A DNA stretch of 24,791 nucleotides, taken from positions 1 through 24,791 of the forward strand of contig CAZZLW010000066.1 of the NCBI GenBank assembly GCA_964654605.1. Direction: 5' to 3'. Numbering within the stretch: the first letter of the stretch is position 1; each line of letters opens with the position of its first letter. Below are positions 16,226 through 24,642 of this stretch, one piece after another. A program made the translations under genes and the position numbers. Under the pieces are notes generated by a model. It saw only the letters and a program-made list of their open reading frames with translations, did not search any database and was not told the origin of the DNA. Source of the stretch: Raineya sp964654605. GTDB taxonomy: Bacteria; Bacteroidota; Bacteroidia; Cytophagales; Thermonemataceae.

Positions 16226-18928
16226 ATGAAACAAAATTTTTACACAAAAATATTTTTCCTATTGCTCTTGTTTTGGGGTGTAGGAGAGCGTGTGATGGGG
16301 CAAGTTACACTACCTCATTATGAGGCATTTAATTATACGGCGGGTACTCCATTACAGACACAAGTTGGTTGGACGGCAATAAATACTGGAGATAACATTG
16401 ATGTCTTATCTGGTAATTTATCGTATACAGGTATGCCCGCCCCAATAGGTAATAAAATTGGTTTTGCAGGTATAGGCATTGATGCATACAAATCTTTTAC
16501 AAATCAAACTAGTGGTTCTGTTTATTACTCTTTGCTATTGAATGTAAAATCTATGGCAGGCGTAACTGATCCTAATGGTGGTTATATTGTTGGATTCATA
16601 GACAATGCTTCAACTACAAACTATGGAGGAACGTTATGGACAAAGCGAGTAGATGATAACACGTATAATATAGGAATAGAAGTAAGAACTGCAACAGGTA
16701 CAGCTACGACTTTTACAACAACTAATTATACGACAAATACAACATACTTAATTGTTGTAAAATATACTTTTGTTACTGGTACCAATAATGATGAAGTTAG
16801 ACTTTGGGTAAATCCTGCTATTTCACCAACAGAGCCAACACCTACTTTATTAGATACTCATACGGGAACTGATTTGGTAGATATTGCAAAATTTTTAGTT
16901 AGACAGGACTCTAATACAGAAACACCTGATTTAGAAATAGATGAGTTAAGAATAGGTACTTCTTGGAGTGATGTTATACCTACAACTCCTTCTTTATCTG
17001 TTTCTCCTGCTTCTTTATCGGGCTTTTCTACTACTGTGGGTTCGGCTTCCAGCTCACAAAATTATACTTTGAGCGGAGCTAACCTTACTCCTGCTTCGGG
17101 TAATATTACAGTTACAGCACCTGCCAATTTTGAAGTTTCTACGGATAACTCAACCTTTTCGGGTAGTGTGAATGTGCCTTACAACAGCGGTACATTGGCT
17201 TCTACTACCATTTATGTACGCATAGCAGCTTCGGCACCTGCGGGACCAGTGAGTGGTAATGTGAGCAATGCAGGTGGCGGAGCTACTACACAAAATGTGG
17301 CAGTAAGCGGTAATGTTTCTGCTCCTTTTTCACCTATTTACGAGCCTTTTGCTGGAACAGGCAATCTCAATGGGCAAAATGGTTGGGCTACCCATAATGG
17401 TACGGTTGGGCAAGTACAACGTATAGCAGGAAACTTGAACTATACAGGACTTGAAACAGCCACAGGAAACAAAATTCAGTTGCTTTCAACACAAAGCGAA
17501 GATTTGAACAAAGGATTTAGCTCTGTAACCAGTGGTAATGTATATGCTTCTTTTATAATTCGTGTGAGTGATGTTTCTAAATTTCAAACCAATACCAATG
17601 TAGGGGCATATTTTATGCACTTTGCAGAAGAAGCAGGAGCAACCTTTTCTACGTTCAACTATGTAGCAAGGGTTTATGTTCGTCAGGGTAGTGCTTCCAA
17701 TACGTATCAGTTGGGTATATTGACCAAAGGAGGTGGCTCGCCAACAGCGGCTGATATTTATGGTACTTCTCCTCAGGACTTGGCAATCAATACCAATTAT
17801 TTTGTGGTTATTAAGTATAATATTGCTACTCAAGCCTCAAGCATTTTTATCAATCCTGTACCCGGCTCACCTGAACCTACACCTACATTTACTTCCACTT
17901 TTGGAACTTCTACACCTACCGATTTAGAAAGTATTTGTCTTCGCAATGCTAATACCAGCGGCGTAGGTACGGGTGATATAGAAATAGACGAGTTGCGTGT
18001 GGGTATTACTTGGGCACAAGTTACGCCTGCCAATACCAGCCCTGTGATAAATGTAAATCCTGCTACGCTCAATCTATTTACTACCAACGCTAATACGGCT
18101 TCTGCTGTTCAGGATTACATTGTTTCAGGTAGTAATCTTTCTTCTAATCTCGTAATCACCGCTCCTGCGGGTTTTGAAATCAAACAAAGCACCTCTTCTA
18201 CGTATGGCAGTAGCGTTACGCTCACCCCTGTAAGTGGTAATGTTCCGAATACCACTATCAATGTTCGTTTGGCGGCAAGTAATACAAATGCTAAAATATT
18301 GATAGCAAACATCACCAATACATCAGGAACAGTTTCCGAAAACGTTGCAGTAAGAGGGGTTGTAAATGCGACACTCGCTAATTTCCCTGATACACCCAAA
18401 GACCAACTCGCCACTCCTCAAACTTATACTTTCTCGGCGGTAGGTCTTACTGAAAATGTATTGATAACCAATAGCGATAACCAAAACTTCTCACTTTCCA
18501 AAGACGGCACAAACTTCGCTTCAAGCATTTCTTTCACACCTGCCGAAGTAAATAACAACAATGTAACGATTTCGGTACGCTTTGAGCCTAAATCTGATGT
18601 GAATGGCTTAAAACCTGTAAATCTGCAACATTCAGCCAACTTGCTTACAGCAATTGTAAGCACCGAAGGCAGACAGCTTGCACCACTTTCTATTGCTGAT
18701 GAACTTGTCGCTCAAACGATTGTGTTCCCCAATCCTGCGAGCAAATTCGTACAAGTTCAGACAAGTGGAGTATATCAGGTAGCATTGCAAGATGTAACAG
18801 GTAGAAAAATAGGACAATTCACAAGCAACGAAACCCTCAATGTAGAAAACTTGCCCAATGGCTTGTATTTCTTGCAATTCAGTAACGAAAATGTAAGATT
18901 TGTAAAACGTTTGGTGCTTCAAAAATAA
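16226..18928 (+). CDS. T9SS-exported protein with two concanavalin-like modules
   Basis: No enzyme motif was recognised. The 900-residue protein has a signal peptide (about 1-26), module A (about 30-250) and a related module B (about 370-600). The modules share an N-terminal FxY/F-GxxL start, a GNLxYTG segment, and the ending EIDELRIGTSW or EIDELRVGITW; these look like concanavalin/LamG-type beta-sandwich folds. Each is followed by an Ig-like domain (about 255-365 and 605-715), then a third beta domain (about 715-815), and a T9SS type A sorting domain at the C-terminus (VFPNPAS, DVTGRKIG, GLYFLQFS). It is probably a surface or secreted binding protein. The ATG at 16226 is preferred to the TTG at 16217. 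Module A is visibly more AT-rich than module B. Confidence 0.82.
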   Translation: MKQNFYTKIFFLLLLFWGVGERVMGQVTLPHYEAFNYTAGTPLQTQVGWTAINTGDNIDVLSGNLSYTGMPAPIGNKIGFAGIGIDAYKSFTNQTSGSVYYSLLLNVKSMAGVTDPNGGYIVGFIDNASTTNYGGTLWTKRVDDNTYNIGIEVRTATGTATTFTTTNYTTNTTYLIVVKYTFVTGTNNDEVRLWVNPAISPTEPTPTLLDTHTGTDLVDIAKFLVRQDSNTETPDLEIDELRIGTSWSDVIPTTPSLSVSPASLSGFSTTVGSASSSQNYTLSGANLTPASGNITVTAPANFEVSTDNSTFSGSVNVPYNSGTLASTTIYVRIAASAPAGPVSGNVSNAGGGATTQNVAVSGNVSAPFSPIYEPFAGTGNLNGQNGWATHNGTVGQVQRIAGNLNYTGLETATGNKIQLLSTQSEDLNKGFSSVTSGNVYASFIIRVSDVSKFQTNTNVGAYFMHFAEEAGATFSTFNYVARVYVRQGSASNTYQLGILTKGGGSPTAADIYGTSPQDLAINTNYFVVIKYNIATQASSIFINPVPGSPEPTPTFTSTFGTSTPTDLESICLRNANTSGVGTGDIEIDELRVGITWAQVTPANTSPVINVNPATLNLFTTNANTASAVQDYIVSGSNLSSNLVITAPAGFEIKQSTSSTYGSSVTLTPVSGNVPNTTINVRLAASNTNAKILIANITNTSGTVSENVAVRGVVNATLANFPDTPKDQLATPQTYTFSAVGLTENVLITNSDNQNFSLSKDGTNFASSISFTPAEVNNNNVTISVRFEPKSDVNGLKPVNLQHSANLLTAIVSTEGRQLAPLSIADELVAQTIVFPNPASKFVQVQTSGVYQVALQDVTGRKIGQFTSNETLNVENLPNGLYFLQFSNENVRFVKRLVLQK

Positions 18929-18938
18929 TTTACTTCTT

Positions 18939-18981
18939 TATCCCCTCTCTTTTATTCTTTTTTCGGAATAGAGAGGGGATA
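18939..18981. repeat. Long intergenic hairpin, 11-bp perfect arms
   Basis: TATCCCCTCTC (18939-18949) pairs with GAGAGGGGATA (18971-18981). Inside, TATTC (18953-18957) pairs with GAATA (18966-18970), so the stem continues beyond a small bulge. No T-run follows on either strand. It lies 10 bases after one T9SS gene and 25 before the next, so it may partially terminate or stabilise the transcript between them. Confidence 0.65.
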
Positions 18982-19006
18982 GGAGATAGGCAAAAAAACA
19001 ACCGAT

Positions 19007-21424
19007 ATGAAAAAAATCTATCTATTTCTCACGCTATTTATTGCAAATTTTGCACTATCGCAAACCATTGAGCCTATCGGTACGGCTCGGCTGAAAGCCA
19101 ATGGTGAAACTGTTACGGTTACAGGTATTGTAACCAATGATGCTCTTTTTGATAACCGTAATCGTACGCGATGCTTTCAAGATGCCACAGGAGGTATGAA
19201 TATTTTTGCTCAAAACTCTCCTTCGGCTCCTGCCTTGCAGGCTCTAAAACCCGGTGATAGCATCGTGATTACAGGGGTTTTGGCAGAGTTCAATAGCTTA
19301 AAACAACTCGTTGAACCTTTGAATATTCAAGTGGTAGCAACCAATCGCCCTGTGCCTGCTCCTATTGTGGTGAGTTTTGCAGATTTGCAAAACCCTGCGG
19401 TTGCCGAACCATTGGAAAGTATGCTGGTGCGTTTGGAAGATGTACTCATAGATACAGGCGATAGAATTTTTGGCAGTGGCTCTGCGGGCAGAAGTTATGA
19501 TATTGATGAACCCAATAACAGAGTGGCAGGAAATTGTTTCCCCGTATCAGCAGATTGTAATGCGGGACCCGTAATGCGTATCAACCCTGGAAATAGCTTA
19601 GTGGGTGTGGAAGTGCCTCGTGGTCTAGTAAGTATTACAGGAAATTTGGGGCAGTTTGCCGCCGCTTATCAGATTGTAGTAAGAGGCATCAAAGATTTTG
19701 AAGTAGGTTTGGCTTTGGAAAAAGTAGAGCAAACAAACATTCAAACTACTTCTTTTGAACTCAAATTTTCTACAAACCAAAGTGCGAAATCGCGTGTGCG
19801 TTGGGGTAATATTTTCTTGGTAAGTGTTAATACCTCTGACCCTAATAACTTCATCGCTGATTACGACACTACTTTTGTGGGCGAAATTGTAGATAACAAT
19901 TTCAAATTAGACCACATTGTTCGCATTACAGGTCTGAATGTTGCCACACCCTATTTTGTGGAAATTTACTGCGAAAACCAAAGAGGAAAAAGTGTAACCT
20001 ATACTGATGTGTATTCTACTGCTTCAGAATCTACGGGAGAAATTAAAGTGTTTTTCAACAAGCCTGTTGATGCTTCGCTTTCTCGTAATGGGGCAGTGGC
20101 TACCGTAGTAAATAATATAGACGAGATTATCGCAAGCTACATTGATAGGGCAAATACTTCTGTAGATGTAGCCATTTACAACTCCAACATAGCAGGAGGA
20201 GCAAAAATAGCTACTGCCCTGCAAAATGCTAGAGCCAGAGGCGTTCAGGTGCGTTATATCTTTGGTGGAGAGCTTGCCAATTTAGTTCACCCCTTGCTCA
20301 ATAATATTCCAAGAATGAGAGATAGAAACGGTACCACAGGAGCTTTGGGTAGAACAGGTACAGGAAATCACAATAAATTTGTGGTAATAGACCCCGATAG
20401 CCGCTTGAACTCTTTTGTTATTACAGGTTCCGGAAACTTTACTAACAATGGGCTTTTTGACGACCCCAATAATTTCCTCATTATCCAAGACCAAGCACTT
20501 GCAAGAGCTTACCGAATAGAATTTGATGAAATGTGGGGCGAAGGTCCTGTAAATCCGAATAGTACGCAGGCAAGTCCTAGCCATCCTGATTTTGATAGAC
20601 AGCCTCGTTCTCGTTTTGGTGGGCAGAAAATTAAAAATACTCCTTCTAAATTTTTAATAGGCGATAGACTCGTAGAGCTATTTTTCTCGCCTACCGATGG
20701 ACCTACCAATGCTATTCGTAATGCCATTTATAGCACCGATAACGATTTGCGTTTTGGTTTGCTTATTCTTACTGCTGATGAATTGAGAGTACCCATAGAC
20801 TCTATGCAAAATGTAGGCTGGGACGTAAAAGGCTTGATTGAAGATGAAAATGCTGTAGCGGATAATGTTGTTTCGGGAAGCGATTTTATTTGGCTTCGTG
20901 ATAGAGGTGTAAATGTTCAATCGTACCCAAGCGGAGTTACACGTCAGTTCCACCATAAGTACGCTGTAATTGATGCAGTACGTACCACCTCCGACCCTAT
21001 GGTAATTACAGGTTCATTCAACTGGACAAGTTCTGCAGAAAATAGCAACGACGAAAACTTGCTCATTATTCACGATGCCAAAATTGCCAATATGTTTCGA
21101 CAAGAATTCGGAGAGCGTTGGTTTGAAGCTACCAACTTCCGTGATGCTTATCTGCTGGCTCTTGATGAACCCAACGACATCAGTGGAGCAGTAGTCTATC
21201 CCAACCCTTCGCAAGGTAAATTTACCATTCGTCTGAGTGATAATCTTTATACTTCTGCACAAATGCGTATTGTAGATTTGCAAGGAAAGGTAGCGTGTGA
21301 GCAAATGCTTGAAATCAATGGTAAAAACTTGCAAGTAGATACTCGCTTGCCCAAAGGAATGTATATTTTGCAACTAAATATGGAAGGAAAAACCTTCACA
21401 AGAAAGTTAGTTATCACTGAATAA
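19007..21424 (+). CDS. Secreted PLD-family nuclease with OB-fold, FnIII-like and T9SS domains
   Basis: The 805-residue protein begins with a signal peptide ending in ALSQ (1-19). An OB-fold-like nucleic-acid-binding region comes first (about 20-115, with the GxxVTVTGIVT and GDSIVITGVL strands), then a fibronectin III-like domain (about 235-345) and two phospholipase D-type HKD sites: HNKFVVID with GSGNF (H455, K457, D462) and HHKYAVID with GSFNW (H649, K651, D656). Two HKD sites in one chain form one complete active center, as in PLD-type nucleases. A T9SS type A sorting domain closes the protein (YPNPSQGKF, DLQGKV, GMYILQL). I favour nuclease over lipase because of the OB-fold and the neighbouring nuclease gene; this is inference. 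A terminator follows. Confidence 0.88.
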   Translation: MKKIYLFLTLFIANFALSQTIEPIGTARLKANGETVTVTGIVTNDALFDNRNRTRCFQDATGGMNIFAQNSPSAPALQALKPGDSIVITGVLAEFNSLKQLVEPLNIQVVATNRPVPAPIVVSFADLQNPAVAEPLESMLVRLEDVLIDTGDRIFGSGSAGRSYDIDEPNNRVAGNCFPVSADCNAGPVMRINPGNSLVGVEVPRGLVSITGNLGQFAAAYQIVVRGIKDFEVGLALEKVEQTNIQTTSFELKFSTNQSAKSRVRWGNIFLVSVNTSDPNNFIADYDTTFVGEIVDNNFKLDHIVRITGLNVATPYFVEIYCENQRGKSVTYTDVYSTASESTGEIKVFFNKPVDASLSRNGAVATVVNNIDEIIASYIDRANTSVDVAIYNSNIAGGAKIATALQNARARGVQVRYIFGGELANLVHPLLNNIPRMRDRNGTTGALGRTGTGNHNKFVVIDPDSRLNSFVITGSGNFTNNGLFDDPNNFLIIQDQALARAYRIEFDEMWGEGPVNPNSTQASPSHPDFDRQPRSRFGGQKIKNTPSKFLIGDRLVELFFSPTDGPTNAIRNAIYSTDNDLRFGLLILTADELRVPIDSMQNVGWDVKGLIEDENAVADNVVSGSDFIWLRDRGVNVQSYPSGVTRQFHHKYAVIDAVRTTSDPMVITGSFNWTSSAENSNDENLLIIHDAKIANMFRQEFGERWFEATNFRDAYLLALDEPNDISGAVVYPNPSQGKFTIRLSDNLYTSAQMRIVDLQGKVACEQMLEINGKNLQVDTRLPKGMYILQLNMEGKTFTRKLVITE

Positions 21425-21430
21425 ACCTAA

Positions 21431-21465
21431 AACCTGTGAGTTTTATAGAAAACTCATCGGTTTTT
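21431..21465 (+). terminator. Intrinsic terminator after PLD nuclease gene
   Basis: TGAGTTTT (21437-21444) pairs with AAAACTCA (21449-21456) across an ATAG loop, and outside this AACC (21431-21434) pairs with GGTT (21459-21462); a T-run continues to 21465. It starts 7 bases after the stop codon. Confidence 0.75.
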
Positions 21466-21502
21466 CAAAAATAAAAAATTGATTTTCAAAATTTTAAGGC
21501 TT

Positions 21503-21928
21503 ATGAAAAAAAATATTTTGCTGATTCTGCCTCTTTTTGGATTACTTTTTGCTTGTAAAAAGTATGAATTTGTAGAACCTGTAAGTCTGCGAGAAACTAT
21601 CCAAAATCTTTGGATTTTGCAGAAAGTAGAAGTTACTGAAAACGGCTTGCCCGCCGATGATGTAGCCAAATACAATGGTTTTACGATTGCTTTTGAAGGA
21701 GAAAAGTATTTTGTAAGCAACGGATACGAGGCTTTCCCACTTCCCGAAGGGCGTTGGGGATTTGATGATGCGGCGTTTTCTATTATAGATTTTGATGGAC
21801 AAGTGAAAGCTACCGTAACCAAATTAGACGCAAGCAACCTACATTTTACTTTCACTCGCAAAGGAAGAACCATCAATGGCAGAATACCTGATAGAACTTT
21901 TAAGTTTGAACTTGTCGCGTTCAGATAA
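21503..21928 (+). CDS. Small lipoprotein, lipocalin-like
   Basis: The 141-residue product has a lipoprotein signal with lipobox LFAC and the lipidated Cys at residue 18, so it is likely anchored to the periplasmic or outer face of the outer membrane. The mature part has an LWILQKVEV strand, an alternating beta pattern and a GRWGFDDAAFSI segment, compatible with the small lipocalin-like lipoproteins common in Bacteroidota. Ligand and role unknown. I chose the ATG at 21503 because it starts the MKK signal peptide; the frame extends to a TTG at 21479. It sits between two similarly small exported proteins and the T9SS genes. Confidence 0.75.
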   Translation: MKKNILLILPLFGLLFACKKYEFVEPVSLRETIQNLWILQKVEVTENGLPADDVAKYNGFTIAFEGEKYFVSNGYEAFPLPEGRWGFDDAAFSIIDFDGQVKATVTKLDASNLHFTFTRKGRTINGRIPDRTFKFELVAFR

Positions 21929-21985
21929 TACAAAGTGCCTTCCAAGAAATAAATGACGGGTTTTGTAAAAAAAATCAAAATTTTT

Positions 21986-22018
21986 TTTGGTAGTTTTCAA
22001 AAAAATCGCTTATATTGC
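21986..22018 (+). promoter_or_regulatory. Weak promoter candidate before second lipocalin-like gene
   Basis: TTTG (21986-21989) lies 21 bases before TATATTGC (22011-22018), which resembles the TAnnTTTG box but is one T short. It gives a leader of about 40 bases before the ATG at 22061. Confidence 0.3.
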
Positions 22019-22060
22019 ACTAATAATTTGTTCAAGTAAAACCTTAAAACTGGTAATTTT

Positions 22061-22498
22061 ATGAAAAGCACGAAAATTCTACTCTTTGTAGCTCTCTTGG
22101 GGATAGTTTTCTCAGCTGGAAAATGTAAAAAGAAAAATGGAGAAGACCCTACTCCTAGCCTTAGAGGAAACTGGAAAATTGTTTCTGTAACTAACTCTGC
22201 GGGCAATACACCTGCTAACCTTGCCGATATGGTAAATGGTACAGCTATGTTTGGCGATACCAATTATGAGTTCAAAAATAATACAGGTGCTAACGCAGAA
22301 ACAGGTACTTATGTATATGATGCTTCTGCTAAAACTTTGACTGCTACGCCTTCTGGCACTTCTAAATTTACCAATAGCAATGCTCCTTATACTTTCCAAG
22401 CAGATTTGGCTTCGCCTAATCTTACTTTGAGAGTAAATATTGCTGCAGCAGGTAAGCCTGAAAACATTATCACAGTTCAGTTGCAAAAGCAAGAGTAA
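22061..22498 (+). CDS. Small exported lipocalin-like protein
   Basis: The 145-residue protein has an N-terminal signal (1-20) followed by a Cys-Lys-rich stretch, then the sequence LRGNWKIVSVTNSAGN (34-49), which is the start of the lipocalin-like lipoprotein fold in Bacteroidota, then YEFKNN and GTYVYD strands. The cysteine (C22) follows SAGK, not a normal lipobox residue, so lipidation is doubtful and cleavage after Ala-Gly by signal peptidase I is possible. Function unknown. A strong terminator lies 25 bases downstream. It is related in fold but not clearly in sequence to the preceding lipoprotein. Confidence 0.78.
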   Translation: MKSTKILLFVALLGIVFSAGKCKKKNGEDPTPSLRGNWKIVSVTNSAGNTPANLADMVNGTAMFGDTNYEFKNNTGANAETGTYVYDASAKTLTATPSGTSKFTNSNAPYTFQADLASPNLTLRVNIAAAGKPENIITVQLQKQE

Positions 22499-22523
22499 TA
22501 CGCTTGTTGCAAATAATCTTTCA

Positions 22524-22556
22524 AAAAAGGCAGAACTACACTTGTTCTGCCTTTTT
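22524..22556 (+). terminator. Strong intrinsic terminator after lipocalin-like gene
   Basis: GGCAGAAC (22529-22536) pairs perfectly with GTTCTGCC (22544-22551) over a 7-base loop, with five A residues before and five T residues after that extend the stem and give the T-run. Confidence 0.92.
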
Positions 22557-22587
22557 GCCTATTAGATAGCTTAAAAACAAAAATTTT

Positions 22588-24642
22588 ATGAAAAAACTAT
22601 TACTTCCTTTATGCTTTTTTTCCCTTCTTTTTCGCTTTTCCTTTGCCCAATTTGGCAAGTTAGGCTCGCAAGTGATTAGCTCACCAAGTACGGTGCTAAA
22701 TCAGTACGCTATTCTACAAGTAAATGCTCCTTCGGGTAGCACACAAATTACGGTTACCAATGTTGCAGACCTTAATAGCCCTCAACCACTTGAAAGAGGC
22801 GATTTACTGCTGATTATCCAAATGCAAGGAGCTACCATAGATAACACCAATACGCTCAACTACGGCAATATCATTAGCCTGAATGGAGCAGGAAATTATG
22901 AGTTTGCTTACGTTACACAAGTAGTAGGGAATGTCATAAGTCTTTCTTGTCCTTTGAGCCAAAGCTATACCACAGCAGGAAGAACACAAGTTGTAAAAGT
23001 TCCTCAATACCAAAATCTGACTATTTCAATAGGTGCTTCTATTACTGCCCCTGCTTGGAATGGCACAAGAGGGGGAATAGTTGCCATTTATGCTGAAAAT
23101 TTACAACTCAATGGAAATATCAATGTTTCCCATTTGGGTTTCAGAGGCGGGGCTTTGGATAATAGCACCGCGAATAACCAAACCATTTACTTTTCGCCCA
23201 ATGCTACCGCAGGAGCAGAAAAAGGTGAAAGTATTGCGGGTTATCAGACAGAATACACCGCTTTGGGAGGACGTTTCGGGAGAGGGGCACCTGCCAATGG
23301 TGGGGGTGGAGGTAATGGAAACAACGCAGGTGGTGGCGGTGGTGCAAATGGAGGCACCCCTACAAATTGGTTTCGTGGAGCGGGGGTAATGTGTAGTGCT
23401 TGCGTAGGCAGTGCCGCTTGGAGCTTAGACCCCGATTATATTGCTAATGGCAATGCTCTTACCAATTCATCAGGAGGAGGGAGGGGCGGTTATACTACTT
23501 CTACTTCTAATCAGAACGCTTTGGTAGTTGCTCCGGGTACAACCTCTTGGGCAAGCGATAACCGCAGACCTCACGGAGGGCTTGGGGGCAGACCTTTGAA
23601 CACTAATCCTGAAAATAGAATATTTTTGGGTGGTGGCGGCGGTGCAGGCGACCAAAATAATAATGCAGGGGGCAGAGGTGGAAATGGAGGAGGCATTGTG
23701 TTTTTAGTTGCTAACCAAATTTCAGGAAACGGACAAATACTCGCTAATGGCGAAAATGGCGAAAATACCCGCAACACACACGCCGATGGTGCGGGTGGAG
23801 GTGGTGCTGGGGGTACCGTAATCGTGAAAGCAAATAATGTAAGCAATATCAACATTCAAGCAAGAGGCGGTAATGGGGGAAACCAACTAATTACGACCAA
23901 TCAAGCCCAAGGACCAGGCGGTGGTGGTGGCGGTGGAGTGATAGCGGTTTTAGCTACTTCAGACCTTTCAAGCAAAAATGTTGCAGGAGGTAACAACGGA
24001 ACAACTACTTCTACTGCCCTTACCGAGTTTCCTGCGAATGGAGCTACATTGGGCAATACAGGAAGCCTTTTTTCTGCTATACCTAATTTTATTCTTTCTT
24101 GCAATTTGCCCCCAACACCTCAAAATGATAACTTTACTACCCCTGAAGATACTCCTTTGAGTGGTAGTGTAGCAAGCAATGATAGCGATTTGGAAACGAT
24201 AAACCTTGCGTATCAGGCGGGTACATTTACCACTTCGCAAGGTGGAACAATTGTCATCAACACTAATGGCACTTTTACCTACACACCTTTACCCAATTTC
24301 AACGGAACAGATACCTACCTTTACACGGTTTGCGATAACGGACAGCCCACTAACCAGTGTGCAACGGCAACGATTACAATTCAGGTTTTACCTGTAAATG
24401 ACCCTCCCATAGCCCAAAATGATAGCTTTACAATGAATGAAGATGAAGTTTTGAATGGTAATGTGAGTTTGAATGATAATGGCGGCGACCCTGAAATTGT
24501 ACAAACATTAACATATACACTGGTAAGCGGTGGCACAGCATCGGCAAATGGCACTTTGGTACTCAATGCTGACGGCACATTTAAATATACGCCCAATGCA
24601 AATTATAATGGTGAAGTGAGTGGCAGGGATCAGGTTGGATAA
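22588..24642 (+). CDS. Glycine-rich exported protein with tandem ~100-residue repeats, interrupted
   Basis: A signal peptide (1-20, ending in SFAQ) starts a 684-residue product. Residues 21-225 are beta-rich, including a GIVAIYAENLQLNG strand; 226-450 are glycine-rich, with repeated GGGGG and GGxGG blocks spaced by beta segments such as GIVFLVAN, GTVIVKA and GVIAVLA; from about 510 the protein is made of cadherin/VCBS-like repeats of about 100 residues (QNDxF...EDxxLxGxV...DGTFxYTPxxNxNG). It is probably a large surface or adhesion protein. The frame closes at TAA 24640-24642 inside a repeat, but the same frame resumes with the missing half of the repeat, so this is either an in-frame stop in a longer gene or a sequence error. 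No T9SS tail is seen because the gene continues past the window. Confidence 0.75.
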   Translation: MKKLLLPLCFFSLLFRFSFAQFGKLGSQVISSPSTVLNQYAILQVNAPSGSTQITVTNVADLNSPQPLERGDLLLIIQMQGATIDNTNTLNYGNIISLNGAGNYEFAYVTQVVGNVISLSCPLSQSYTTAGRTQVVKVPQYQNLTISIGASITAPAWNGTRGGIVAIYAENLQLNGNINVSHLGFRGGALDNSTANNQTIYFSPNATAGAEKGESIAGYQTEYTALGGRFGRGAPANGGGGGNGNNAGGGGGANGGTPTNWFRGAGVMCSACVGSAAWSLDPDYIANGNALTNSSGGGRGGYTTSTSNQNALVVAPGTTSWASDNRRPHGGLGGRPLNTNPENRIFLGGGGGAGDQNNNAGGRGGNGGGIVFLVANQISGNGQILANGENGENTRNTHADGAGGGGAGGTVIVKANNVSNINIQARGGNGGNQLITTNQAQGPGGGGGGGVIAVLATSDLSSKNVAGGNNGTTTSTALTEFPANGATLGNTGSLFSAIPNFILSCNLPPTPQNDNFTTPEDTPLSGSVASNDSDLETINLAYQAGTFTTSQGGTIVINTNGTFTYTPLPNFNGTDTYLYTVCDNGQPTNQCATATITIQVLPVNDPPIAQNDSFTMNEDEVLNGNVSLNDNGGDPEIVQTLTYTLVSGGTASANGTLVLNADGTFKYTPNANYNGEVSGRDQVG

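Noticed and set aside
23281..23960. Glycine-rich G/T-rich stretch as a CRISPR-like or minisatellite array
   Set aside because: The G-runs encode a glycine-rich protein in frame; there are no regular repeats with unique spacers.
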